This document shows positions 1 to 6,595 of a stretch of 14,643 nucleotides of DNA, in pieces. Source of the stretch: Dehalococcoidia bacterium (GTDB lineage Bacteria; Chloroflexota; Dehalococcoidia; Dehalococcoidales; Fen-1064); the NCBI GenBank assembly GCA_003153955.1, contig PMCB01000031.1:47784-62426 (forward strand), given 5' to 3'. The notes under the pieces are model-generated. The model was not told where the DNA came from. It was given only the letters and a program-made list of their open reading frames with translations, and made no database searches. The first letter of the stretch is position 1, and every line of letters begins with the position of its first letter. The translations under genes and the position numbers were made by a program.

Positions 1-402
1 CAGGAAGTAACGATCGCGGAAGCGGCCAGGTGCTTAGGCATGTCCATCGACAGCATACGCAGGCGCATTGCCAAGGGCGAATTAAATGCCCATAAGGTGC
101 CCTCACCGCATGGGGAAATATATATGGTGGAAATCCCGGAAGATGCCCTGCCGGTGCCGGAAACAAATAATGAAGAGAAGATTGACAGCACCGCCACTAT
201 CGATGCGATGCTGAAGACAATATCCGTGCTGGAAAACGAACTGGATGCCCGCCGCCGCGAGGTCCAGGAATTGCATGTGCTTTTACAGCAGGCTCAAAAA
301 CAATTGCCGCCCGGTAAAACCGAGAATAAATCCGCCGAAGCTCCTCAGAAAATCGCCTGGTGGAAAAAACTCTTCAGCTCCCCTGAAAAAGCCAAAGCAT
401 AA
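1..402 (+). CDS. Helix-turn-helix DNA-binding protein with coiled coil, 5'-truncated by window edge
   Basis: The reading frame is open from the first base of the window, so the gene starts upstream and the ATG at 40 is an internal Met. The first ~45 visible residues (EVTIAEAARCLGMS..SIRRRIAKGEL) have the shape of an HTH_17/MerR-type winged helix: a turn around CLGMS, a recognition helix SIRRRI, then a short wing. After an acidic linker, a coiled coil follows (MLKTISVLENELDARRREV...LLQQAQ), which probably drives dimerisation. A Lys-rich tail contains WWKKLF. Proteins with this HTH, coiled coil and WW(K/R)(K/R)LF tail are common small regulators of unknown target. Target and role cannot be read from the sequence. 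The gene converges on the exonuclease gene across a shared terminator. Confidence 0.8.
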   Translation, partial: QEVTIAEAARCLGMSIDSIRRRIAKGELNAHKVPSPHGEIYMVEIPEDALPVPETNNEEKIDSTATIDAMLKTISVLENELDARRREVQELHVLLQQAQKQLPPGKTENKSAEAPQKIAWWKKLFSSPEKAKA

Positions 403-426
403 TATTTCGTCTATCGATGTAATAAA

Positions 427-461
427 GCTGACAGCCGAAAGGTAATGGCTGTCAGCTTTTT
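427..461. terminator. Bidirectional rho-independent terminator
   Basis: A perfect 10-bp inverted repeat, GCTGACAGCC (427-436) and GGCTGTCAGC (447-456), encloses a 10-nt loop. It is followed by five T on the plus strand and preceded by AATAAA, so the minus strand also has a U-rich tail. It lies between two convergent genes and its T tract runs into the stop codon of the minus-strand gene. Confidence 0.9.
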
Positions 462-969
462 ATTTAAGCTTCTCTTTTAAAACCTTGAGGTTCTGCACGT
501 CTTCTTTGTTGTATTTCAGCAGGACGTTCAGCGCGTCCAGGTCGAAGGTTTCAACATAACGCCACCACAACCGCACCGCTTCCAGCCCGTCAATCCCCAC
601 GGATTCCCGGCCGATGTCCAACTGGCGTTCCACTGATTTCAACCCGCCGCGTAAATTGTTTTTCCAGCAGTCGTACATCAGGTCGCGGTGGGAGAATATC
701 TCTTCCAGGTCTACGCCCAGTTTATGGTGGATGAAAGGCAGGTCGAAGCGGTGGCCGTTATAGGTGTGGATGACCTGTACGCCGTTCAGGGCCTCCAGCA
801 GGCTGTCCGCGTCAATATCCCGCCCCACCAGTTGGACGAAAGTCTCTTCGTCCCCTTTGCAGATGTGGATGCCGATGATGGTGATTTCGCTGCCGGAAGG
901 GGACAGCCCCGTCGTCTCGATATCCAGATAAGCCTCGCAAACCGAAGGCATGTTGGTTTCTTTTTTCAT
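460..969 (-). CDS. DEDDy-type 3'-5' exonuclease, RNase H-like (YprB/RNase_H_2 family)
   Basis: This is a predicted cytoplasmic metal-dependent exonuclease of 169 aa. All three Exo motifs are visible: Exo I LDIETTG with D16 and E18, Exo II YNGHRFDLPF with D76, and Exo III YNKED with Y153 and D157 in the YxxxD spacing of the DEDDy subclass. In known families (RNase T, the epsilon subunit of Pol III, YprB) these acidic residues bind two Mg ions. Here the domain stands alone, with no fused helicase or TPR part as seen in some YprB proteins. The ATG at 967-969 is preceded by a weak AGGT Shine-Dalgarno; Met7 is an alternative start. The substrate (DNA or RNA ends) is not deducible. The gene stands alone on the minus strand. 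Confidence 0.88.
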   Translation of the reverse strand: MKKETNMPSVCEAYLDIETTGLSPSGSEITIIGIHICKGDEETFVQLVGRDIDADSLLEALNGVQVIHTYNGHRFDLPFIHHKLGVDLEEIFSHRDLMYDCWKNNLRGGLKSVERQLDIGRESVGIDGLEAVRLWWRYVETFDLDALNVLLKYNKEDVQNLKVLKEKLK

Positions 970-985
970 GATATTACCTGCAAGT

Positions 986-991
986 ATTATA
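986..991 (-). promoter_or_regulatory. Candidate -10 box for the exonuclease gene
   Basis: A perfect TATAAT on the minus strand ends 17 nt before the ATG, so the transcript would have a leader of only about 10 nt. No good -35 hexamer is present at 16-18 bp, so the call rests on the -10 box and its position. Confidence 0.4.
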
Positions 992-1056
992 CAACAGTAG
1001 CCTTATAGAACGTCTGTTACTAAAATTTATTTGACTCGTGGAAAAATCCTTCTGTA

Positions 1057-1078
1057 TCTCCCTTTCCCGAAAAGGAGA
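1057..1078. repeat. CT-rich hairpin, first of three upstream of the first aldo/keto reductase
   Basis: The arm TCTCCCTTT (1057-1065) is matched by AAAGGAGA (1071-1078) with a one-base bulge. It resembles the palindromes at 1187 and 1238. The rest of the gap 971-1282 holds these hairpins, the ribosome binding site at 1270 and no gene that I can support. Confidence 0.6.
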
Positions 1079-1186
1079 GTGCTCCTTAGAAATCTGTATC
1101 AAATCCTTGCCTAAAATGCTCTTTTTAGAGTAAACTTGAGGCAAAGTGCAGGCGAAATATTTACTGATAAAGAACGATGCACTTCT

Positions 1187-1206
1187 CCCTCTTTCGCGAA
1201 AGAGGG
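1187..1206. repeat. Perfect 20-bp palindrome
   Basis: CCCTCTTTCG is followed directly by its exact reverse complement CGAAAGAGGG. Its right half (AGAGGGATT, 1201-1209) is also the inverted copy of AATCCCTCT at 1226-1234, so alternative hairpins are possible. There is no T tract, so this is not a classic terminator. Confidence 0.8.
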
Positions 1207-1237
1207 ATTGAGGAAGATTTAGATAAATCCCTCTTAA

Positions 1238-1258
1238 TCTCCCTTTACGAAAGGGAGA
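1238..1258. repeat. Perfect 9-bp-stem hairpin just before the reductase ribosome binding site
   Basis: TCTCCCTTT and AAAGGGAGA are separated by ACG. This is the third member of the same CT/GA hairpin family within 200 bp. It ends 11 nt before the AAGGAG Shine-Dalgarno of the next gene, so it would be in that gene's 5' leader. Confidence 0.7.
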
Positions 1259-1282
1259 AAATAAATTTGAAGGAGTTTAAAA

Positions 1283-2260
1283 TTGCAGTACAAACAGATA
1301 GGCCGGACCGGCCTCAAAGTTTCCGCCATGAGCATCGGGACGATGTTTTTCGGCAGCCAGGTCAGTGAAGAAGAAGCCATCAAAACGCTGGACTTAGCCT
1401 TCGAAAAGGGCATCAACATGTTCGACACGGCGGATGCCTACGTCCTGGGCAAGTCCGAGGAAATTGTCGGGAAAGCCATCAAGAACAAGCGGCAATCGGT
1501 GGTTCTGGCGACCAAAATCGGACACCGCGGCGGCCGCGGCCCCAACGATTCCGGCCTGTCACGCGAGCATATTATCCAGGGAGTTGAAGTCAGTCTGAAA
1601 CGTCTGGGCACGGATTACATCGATATTTATTATGCGCATACCCCGGATTACTCCACCCCTATCGAGGAAACGCTGCGGGCGTTCGACCAGCTGGTGCGGC
1701 AGGGGAAAGTGCGCTACGTCGCCTGCTCCAACATCCGCGCCTGGCAACTGACGAAATCGCTCTGGGTCAGCGATAAAAACAACCTCGCCCGCTACGACTG
1801 CATCCAGTCGGTGTATAACCAGCTGACGCGCGATGTCGAATATGAATTACTGCCCTGTTGCGCCGCCGAGGGTGTCGGCGTGACGGTTTTCAACCCGCTG
1901 GCCGCCGGGTTCCTCACCGGCAAATACGACCCCAACCAGCCTCCGCCGGCAGATAACCGCTTCGGACGGGAAAGGACCGGTAAAAGGGAACAGGAACTGT
2001 ACTGGTCGCCGGCCAATTTCAAGGCGGTGGCGGAACTGAAGAAAATCGCGGAAGCCAACGGCCGCAGCTTGGTGCAATTCTCGCTGGCCTGGATTATCAA
2101 TAACCCGGTCATAAGTTCGGCAATCGTCGGGGCTTCTTCGGCCAAACAGCTCGAGGATAATGTAAAAGCCGTCGATATCAAGCTTACCGACGAAGAAAAG
2201 AAAGCCTGCGACGCCGTCTGGCAGGAACTCCGTCTGCCCCGCGTTTTTTACGGGAGCTAG
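1283..2260 (+). CDS. Aldo/keto reductase (first of tandem pair)
   Basis: This is a predicted cytosolic NAD(P)H-dependent oxidoreductase of the TIM-barrel AKR superfamily (PF00248), reducing aldehydes or ketones. The catalytic tetrad is complete: D48 and Y53 in FDTADAY, K78 in LATK and H119 in YYAHTPD. The cofactor-phosphate loop is IVGASSAKQLEDN (281-293). At 325 aa it has normal family length. The start is TTG at 1283, chosen because AAGGAG lies 7 nt upstream and because MQY-GRTGLK matches the first residues of the next paralogue exactly. The physiological substrate cannot be read from sequence. Its own CT-rich hairpins lie upstream and a 9-bp-stem hairpin lies 19 nt after its stop, so it is probably a separate transcript from its paralogue. 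Confidence 0.93.
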   Translation: MQYKQIGRTGLKVSAMSIGTMFFGSQVSEEEAIKTLDLAFEKGINMFDTADAYVLGKSEEIVGKAIKNKRQSVVLATKIGHRGGRGPNDSGLSREHIIQGVEVSLKRLGTDYIDIYYAHTPDYSTPIEETLRAFDQLVRQGKVRYVACSNIRAWQLTKSLWVSDKNNLARYDCIQSVYNQLTRDVEYELLPCCAAEGVGVTVFNPLAAGFLTGKYDPNQPPPADNRFGRERTGKREQELYWSPANFKAVAELKKIAEANGRSLVQFSLAWIINNPVISSAIVGASSAKQLEDNVKAVDIKLTDEEKKACDAVWQELRLPRVFYGS

Positions 2261-2279
2261 ACAACCCACTCTCCCTTCA

Positions 2280-2300
2280 TCCCTCCCTGAGAGGGAGGGA
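2280..2300. repeat. GC-rich hairpin after the first reductase (weak terminator or repeat)
   Basis: TCCCTCCCT and AGGGAGGGA form a perfect 9-bp stem around GAG, 19 nt past the stop codon. It is followed by GAATAAG rather than a U tract, so intrinsic termination would be weak. It may also stabilise the 3' end, or simply be another member of the CT/GA hairpin family. Confidence 0.6.
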
Positions 2301-2320
2301 GAATAAGTAATGAAAGGAGT

Positions 2321-2446
2321 CTATTCTGTAGGGTCGGGTTTCGAACCTTGAGTATTAAACGAAATACTTTCAACAGCAGTTGAAATGTACGATCGCCCCG
2401 CGCACCGGTCAGTTCTTGTGAGTCCAGCCGTAGTGTAACAGAATAA
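2321..2446. repeat. Structured intergenic element with short terminal inverted repeats
   Basis: The ends carry TATTCTGT (2322-2329) and ACAGAATA (2438-2445), perfect inverted copies. Inside are two hairpins: AGTATT/AATACT (2351-2368) and TTTCAAC/GTTGAAA (2368-2385). The ~126 bp also hold a GTAGGGTCGGG-type stretch like common intergenic palindromes. No open frame here looks like a gene. It could be a small non-autonomous mobile repeat or a structured RNA; I cannot decide. Confidence 0.45.
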
Positions 2447-2555
2447 AGCAAGGTGAAGAAATAGCCTCTTCTCTTCTTGAGGTCCGAAGACCGAAATACT
2501 TTTGCTTTTTAGAGCAAAATGTACGTGAGAGACTGGAGTGAGGGGTGAAATTATA

Positions 2556-2664
2556 CTGGATTATCGGGTCAAGCCCGATAATGACAATGAAAAGAAAACA
2601 GCTTCAAGCTTTGCTTGAAGCTGTTTTTCCCGGTTTGTCATTCCCGACCTGATCGGGAATCCAG
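2556..2664. mobile_element. MITE-like element with ~30-bp imperfect terminal inverted repeats
   Basis: The left arm (2556-2587) begins CTGGATT and ends ATGACAA. The right arm (2635-2664) begins TTGTCAT and ends AATCCAG, its reverse complement apart from the middle. Each arm is itself a hairpin: ATTATCGGG/CCCGATAAT (2560-2582) and ATTCCCGA/TCGGGAAT (2640-2660). ATA flanks the element on both sides, a possible 3-bp duplication or AT-rich chance. Repeats of the type CTGGATTCCCG...CGGGAATGACA are widespread non-coding elements in many bacteria. It lies directly upstream of the second reductase and carries a terminator inside. Confidence 0.65.
2595..2628 (+). terminator. Strong rho-independent terminator inside the MITE-like element
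   Basis: A perfect 15-bp inverted repeat, AAAACAGCTTCAAGC (2595-2609) and GCTTGAAGCTGTTTT (2613-2627), has a 3-nt loop and five T at its end. The A tract at its 5' foot makes it work in both directions. It should block read-through from the first reductase into the second. Confidence 0.85.
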
Positions 2665-2690
2665 ATAAATAATTTACCAAGGAGTCTAAC

Positions 2691-3659
2691 ATGCAGTACA
2701 AAAAAATGGGACGGACCGGCCTCAAAATCTCCGAAATCACTCTCGGCACGATGATTTTCGGGCAGCAGGTGGACGAGGCCGAATCACTGAAAATCATGGA
2801 TTTGGCCTTCGAAAAAGGCATCAACTCCTTCGACACCGCGGACGGCTACGCCGGCGGCCGCTCGGAGGAAATCGTCGGCAAAGCCCTGAAAAACAAACGT
2901 CATGCCGTGGTGCTGGCCTCCAAAGTCTACAGCAAACAGGGCCCCGGCCCCAACGACTCCGGCCTCTCGCGGGAGCACATCCTGCAAGCCGCCGAAAACA
3001 GCCTGCGGCGGCTGGGGACGGACTACCTCGATATCTATTACGCCCATCATCCGGACAGCACCACGCCCATCGATGAAACGCTGCGGGCGTTCGATTCCCT
3101 GGTGCAGCAGGGCAAGGTGCGCTATGCCGCCTGCTCCAATTACCGCGCCGGGCAGCTGGTGCGGGCGCTGGCTGTCAGCGAACAGCGGAATCTGGCACGG
3201 TTCGACTGCATTCAGACGGTATATAATCTCATCACCCGCGATATCGAGACCGAACTCCTGCCGACCTGTGCCGACGAAGGCGTCGGGGTGGTGGTCTATA
3301 ATCCGCTGGCCGGCGGGCTGCTCACCGGCAAGCATAACGGCACGGCGCCGCCGCCTGCCGATACCCGCTTCGGGCAGAATCCGATTTACCTGGAGCGGTA
3401 CTGGTCGCCGGTTAATTTCACCGCCGTCGCACACCTCAACAAAATCGCCGCGGCCAACAATCGCAAGCCGGCGCAGTTTGCCCTCGCCTGGGTGCTGGGG
3501 AATCCGGGGATTGCTTCCGCCATTGTCGGGGCTTCCTCCGCGGCGCAGCTGGCCGAGAACCTGGGGGCGCTGGACGTCAAACTAAGCCCTGATGAAACGA
3601 AAGCCTGCGACGATGTCTGGCTGGAACTCAGGCCGCCCAGATTCTTCTACGGGAGATAG
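2691..3659 (+). CDS. Aldo/keto reductase (second of tandem pair)
   Basis: This 322-aa paralogue of the preceding reductase is colinear along its whole length, so the pair arose by tandem duplication. The tetrad is intact (D48, Y53 in FDTADGY; K78 in LASK; H119 in YYAHHPD) and the cofactor loop reads IVGASSAAQLAEN. ATG at 2691 has AAGGAG 6 nt upstream. Compared with its neighbour, the residues after the catalytic Lys (VYSKQGPG against IGHRGGRG) and the loop after LTGK differ. This suggests a different substrate, while the cofactor region is kept. It shares the C-terminal FYG ending with its neighbour. Base composition is clearly GC-rich, unlike everything to its right. The 168 bp after its stop contain no terminator that I can see. 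Confidence 0.93.
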   Translation: MQYKKMGRTGLKISEITLGTMIFGQQVDEAESLKIMDLAFEKGINSFDTADGYAGGRSEEIVGKALKNKRHAVVLASKVYSKQGPGPNDSGLSREHILQAAENSLRRLGTDYLDIYYAHHPDSTTPIDETLRAFDSLVQQGKVRYAACSNYRAGQLVRALAVSEQRNLARFDCIQTVYNLITRDIETELLPTCADEGVGVVVYNPLAGGLLTGKHNGTAPPPADTRFGQNPIYLERYWSPVNFTAVAHLNKIAAANNRKPAQFALAWVLGNPGIASAIVGASSAAQLAENLGALDVKLSPDETKACDDVWLELRPPRFFYGR

Positions 3660-3788
3660 AAAGGGAAAAACAGGAATATGATTTTATTTTACAGGAGTCG
3701 GTAACAGAAGCATCTACCAATACCAAATAAGAAAATAAGTAGCATTGTTTAGATTTGTGGGAATACCTTCGCTTTTCGATCGGCCTTA

Positions 3789-3817
3789 TTGACAGACTTA
3801 TGACTGGAGTGTACAAT
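3789..3817 (+). promoter_or_regulatory. Consensus sigma70-type promoter, near-leaderless
   Basis: TTGACA (3789-3794), a 17-bp spacer and TACAAT (3812-3817). The expected start of transcription (~3824) is 4 nt before the GTG at 3828, so the mRNA would be leaderless or nearly so. The spacer is 12/17 identical to that of the promoter at 4818. Confidence 0.8.
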
Positions 3818-3827
3818 TCAATCTATT

Positions 3828-4751
3828 GTGGAATCTAAACCAACAATAAAACCCAGGAAAAATATAGTTACGAAAATCAGCTTAAGCATAATTATTGGCG
3901 CCGTAATTTTTGCCAATGCATGGATGGCCGTACAATACCATTTTGACTTTGCAACTTCGAATTCTCTTTCTGGGGTATTAGCTGATGTTAAAGGCATTCC
4001 TTCACAACGGACGTATCAAATAGCACACTGGCAACAAAACAGAATATATAGTAAAGAACTAAATCAACCAGTTTTACCAAATTATAACAACAGCGATGAT
4101 AACGCTCAAATTATTCAAGCAGGTGAAAACACTGCGCCTATTTCTGAAGAAGAATTACCATCCCTGCTTGGAGGTACTATTCTGCCCATAGTCAAAGGTG
4201 AATTTCCAAAACCCACAATTCTTTTACCATTTAAGCTTACGAATGGTGAAAAAGTCGAGGTTGAAACTTACTGGACCGACTCTTATAATCCCATCAACCC
4301 CGATTTAAGCGGTGAACCCTTAGCTTCGGGGAAAAATTTTATAATTTCTAAAAAAGGTACTGAGATTATAGTTCCAGTAGAAGGGGCTAGCATTTCGACT
4401 GGTACGGATATCATACAGAATAAATCCTACGTAACCGACATTGTAATTATTTTTAATGGTCCTGATGGAACAAAATACAATTTAGTCATTACGACTCCAG
4501 AAGACGCGAGACAACTAAGTCCAAGTGATCTGATTAAGAATGCAGTTGCAAGTAATAATGGGACTATCGCAGATATTGCAGCTGGTACAATTATTGCGAC
4601 TACCTCCGACGACAGTGTAAAGGTAAATATGTGGTTGTTTGTTTATCCCCCGCCAGACTATCAAACCAGCCTAACTTGTGGGTTTGATCTCGTAGAAAAA
4701 AACGAGAATGGGGAAAATGTCATGGCATTCGTACCCCAAAATACTCCTTGA
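3828..4751 (+). CDS. Membrane-anchored extracytoplasmic protein of unknown function (first of related pair)
   Basis: This 307-aa protein has a Lys/Arg-rich N-terminus and one hydrophobic helix (about 15-36), then ~270 residues expected outside the membrane. No lipobox is present. Around 178-222 a beta-rich stretch, GTEIIVPVEGASI...IFNGPDGTKYNLVI, loosely resembles the hybrid-motif fold shared by M23 peptidases and biotinyl/lipoyl domains. No HxxxD or HxH zinc ligands are seen, so an active peptidase is unlikely. GTG at 3828 is the only usual start codon after an in-frame TGA at 3801; it has no proper Shine-Dalgarno (GGAG is 18 nt away), fitting leaderless translation. The next gene has the same layout, a similar N-terminus and the same promoter. 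I do not recognise a named family. Confidence 0.72.
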   Translation: MESKPTIKPRKNIVTKISLSIIIGAVIFANAWMAVQYHFDFATSNSLSGVLADVKGIPSQRTYQIAHWQQNRIYSKELNQPVLPNYNNSDDNAQIIQAGENTAPISEEELPSLLGGTILPIVKGEFPKPTILLPFKLTNGEKVEVETYWTDSYNPINPDLSGEPLASGKNFIISKKGTEIIVPVEGASISTGTDIIQNKSYVTDIVIIFNGPDGTKYNLVITTPEDARQLSPSDLIKNAVASNNGTIADIAAGTIIATTSDDSVKVNMWLFVYPPPDYQTSLTCGFDLVEKNENGENVMAFVPQNTP

Positions 4752-4817
4752 TACAAACTAAATTTACCCAATTTACTAATTTTCCAGCTTGTCCATTTTT
4801 CGGGGAGAAGACCATGT

Positions 4818-4846
4818 TTGACACTCTTATCACTTGAGTGTACAAT
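4818..4846 (+). promoter_or_regulatory. Consensus sigma70-type promoter, twin of the one at 3789
   Basis: TTGACA (4818-4823), a 17-bp spacer and TACAAT (4841-4846). The outermost possible start codon of the next gene (TTG 4818) is the first half of this -35 box. If this promoter is used, translation must begin further downstream. Confidence 0.75.
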
Positions 4847-5765
4847 CCAAGTTATATTTGAATCTCCTCCAGTAAAACCTAAAAGGAAAACCCTTCAGAC
4901 AGTTATCGTCAGTGTGTTAATTGTTGCCGTTGTGCTTTGGGTTGCTGGCGCTATTGCCACTGAATTAACCAACAAAGTCCCTATGACCGGCGAAACAATA
5001 AAAACCGACCTCGCCTGGCCCGGGAACCTCGGTAAATCTGTAGTTGAAGATGTACAAAAACTTTTTGAAAACAGATCTGATCCTTTATACGGCTACCCTT
5101 ATAAAGGAAGCTTAACTGTCGACAATTCAATAACTATTACAAATTTTGATACCATAAAGAACATCTCTCCTCTTCCACCAGCTCCAACCGCAAAACACGA
5201 TGTCTATCTACTTGAACCGGTTGCAAATCTTGATGTTTCAAATCCGGTTAAATACGGAATGGATCTTGAAGGAAAAGGTATTTCGAGTCCGTTCCAGGAA
5301 CAATACAAACGAGAGGCAATAGAAAATAATGTTAAGAGTATGTTTCTGTTAAAAAACGTTGCTAAAGACTCTATTATTCTTGCTCCTATTGATGGGATTC
5401 TTCGTTATTTTGCCGATAATGTTCCTAATGGAACTATCGGAGGTGCGGAAATCGTTTTTACCGCTCTTGACGGCACAGAGGAAGAGATTAATGTAGCTGG
5501 TAATGACATACTTCCCTTTACGCCATTGATAGAGGGAATGACTCCTTTTACCGGTCATAATGCTCCCACTGACGTGGTTTATGTGCAGGTTAAAAGGGGC
5601 CAACCGATAATGAAAACCCTTCAGCCCGGTGATATATTAATGATGTCAATGGCTCAACCGGACAAAACAAACTCTTCAATTTTATATCCGACGAATATAA
5701 ATCTGCTGTCTATCCCTGACCCAAAAACAGGTGTACAGAAAACAGTCATAGTTGCTAATCAATAG
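4818..5765 (+). CDS. Membrane-anchored extracytoplasmic protein of unknown function (second of related pair)
   Basis: The product is up to 315 aa with a basic N-terminus (KPKRK), one hydrophobic helix (about 28-47) and an extracytoplasmic remainder. Residues 185-222 (DSIILAPIDGIL...IVFTALDGTEEEI) match the PVEG...IFNGPDGTKY region of the preceding protein. This again suggests a degenerate biotinyl-lipoyl/M23-like beta fold without metal ligands. The 5' end is uncertain. TTG 4818 has GGGGAG 10 nt upstream but coincides with a -35 box. By alignment the position equal to the neighbour's GTG is TTT here, and only ATA (4854) or ATC (4845) precede the membrane helix. The coordinates therefore give the longest frame. 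The two genes probably come from a duplication that included the promoter. Confidence 0.7.
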   Translation: MTLLSLECTIQVIFESPPVKPKRKTLQTVIVSVLIVAVVLWVAGAIATELTNKVPMTGETIKTDLAWPGNLGKSVVEDVQKLFENRSDPLYGYPYKGSLTVDNSITITNFDTIKNISPLPPAPTAKHDVYLLEPVANLDVSNPVKYGMDLEGKGISSPFQEQYKREAIENNVKSMFLLKNVAKDSIILAPIDGILRYFADNVPNGTIGGAEIVFTALDGTEEEINVAGNDILPFTPLIEGMTPFTGHNAPTDVVYVQVKRGQPIMKTLQPGDILMMSMAQPDKTNSSILYPTNINLLSIPDPKTGVQKTVIVANQ

Positions 5766-5950
5766 TTTTATAAGAAATTCCGTATTGCATTTATTTATGT
5801 GATTAGTCCTCTTTTAGATTACGATTCTTCTTTTCAAATCTCACTTTAAAAGCACCACCTGTCCACATATTCATCACAAATTGCTTATTGACGTGAGCTT
5901 GCCCCTACAACCCGGAGATTTTTAACAGCCACAGAGCAATCAGAGAAACG

Positions 5951-5980
5951 CCTGGATCCCGATTGTTATCGGGATGGAAT
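5951..5980. repeat. Solo hairpin related to the MITE arms
   Basis: ATCCCGAT (5956-5963) and ATCGGGAT (5968-5975) form an 8-bp stem around TGTT, preceded by CTGG as in the arms of the 2556-2664 element. The gap 5766-6112 otherwise shows a GTGAGCTTGCCCCTAC stretch, typical of intergenic palindrome families, and the promoter region of the HNH gene. Confidence 0.5.
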
Positions 5981-6013
5981 AAAGAAGATGCAGCGGAAAT
6001 TAGAGGGATTCGT

Positions 6014-6029
6014 TGATAATTTATTATCA
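6014..6029. promoter_or_regulatory. Palindrome abutting the HNH promoter, candidate operator
   Basis: TGATAAT and ATTATCA are perfect inverted 7-mers separated by TT, ending 2 bp before the -35 box at 6032. Position and symmetry fit a repressor or activator site; no regulator is identified. Confidence 0.4.
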
Positions 6030-6031
6030 TA

Positions 6032-6060
6032 TTGACATAAATCATATTACAAAATATACT
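6032..6060 (+). promoter_or_regulatory. Consensus sigma70-type promoter of the HNH gene
   Basis: TTGACA (6032-6037), a 17-bp spacer and TATACT (6055-6060). It predicts a start near 6067 and a ~45-nt leader containing the Shine-Dalgarno. Confidence 0.8.
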
Positions 6061-6112
6061 ATATTCAATCATTCGGTAATTTACTCCATTACATTTTAAG
6101 GGAGGGTTACAA

Positions 6113-6574
6113 TTGGAACCGCGAGATGGAAGAAGAGCATTCACCACGACTCAGAAAAAACATATATTATTACAACAGAATTATAAATGTGCAATGTGTT
6201 TTAAAAAATTAGATCTTACTATTGTTGAATTTGACCATTCTAAGCCCTGGTCAGAAAGTGGATTGACAATCGTAAAAAATGGAGTTGCTTTGCACCCTGA
6301 CTGTCATAGACGTAAAACACTCAAGGAAAATTTGAAAAAAGTCGACAAGGTAAGAAAACCCGCTAAACCAAAAATAGAATCCAAAGTATTGACTAAACAG
6401 GAATTAAATAGATTTACCGTAACTCAGTTAAAGGATTTAGCGAAGAAGCATAATATCAGATTATCATCAAATGTATACACGTCGCTTCTTTGGGGAACTA
6501 AATATACTCCTCCAACAAAACAACAATATGTAAATAAGCTATTCGGAAAAGTTTTTAATACAGAATTAAAATAA
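6113..6574 (+). CDS. HNH endonuclease with C-terminal SAP-like domain
   Basis: This is a 153-aa predicted DNA nuclease. The HNH module spans about 20-70: CAMC (26-29), FDH with the catalytic H42, N56 in KNGVAL, then HPDCHRRK with C64 and the third catalytic His H65. The zinc site would be C26, C29, H61 and C64, a variant of the usual two CxxC pairs. After a Lys-rich linker, residues ~95-150 (FTVTQLKDLAKKHNI...TKQQYVNKLF) match the helix-turn-helix pattern of SAP DNA-binding motifs. TTG at 6113 is set by GGGAGG 7 nt upstream. The gene stands alone, with its own promoter and a possible operator, on the left of tRNA-derived attachment-like sequences, so a link to a mobile element is possible. 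Substrate unknown. Confidence 0.85.
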   Translation: MEPRDGRRAFTTTQKKHILLQQNYKCAMCFKKLDLTIVEFDHSKPWSESGLTIVKNGVALHPDCHRRKTLKENLKKVDKVRKPAKPKIESKVLTKQELNRFTVTQLKDLAKKHNIRLSSNVYTSLLWGTKYTPPTKQQYVNKLFGKVFNTELK

Positions 6575-6595
6575 GGCTTTCTTATATTCACTAAG

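Noticed and set aside
688..1008. 106-aa plus-strand open frame over the exonuclease gene
   Set aside because: It is antisense to a gene with intact catalytic motifs and shows no domain of its own.
2332..2348. T-loop-like GGGTTTCGAACC, possible tRNA
   Set aside because: No acceptor, anticodon or D arm surrounds it; it fits a GTAGGG-type intergenic palindrome.
2784..3434. 216-aa minus-strand and 227-aa +2-frame open frames inside the second reductase
   Set aside because: These are shadows caused by GC-rich codon use; composition is skewed to Arg/Ala/Gly/Pro and no start signals are present.
4814..4837. Seven-codon leader frame (MFDTLIT) with a perfect GGGGAG ribosome binding site
   Set aside because: It overlaps the -35 and spacer of the strong promoter, so it would only be in a read-through transcript. 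There is no attenuator structure to support a leader peptide.
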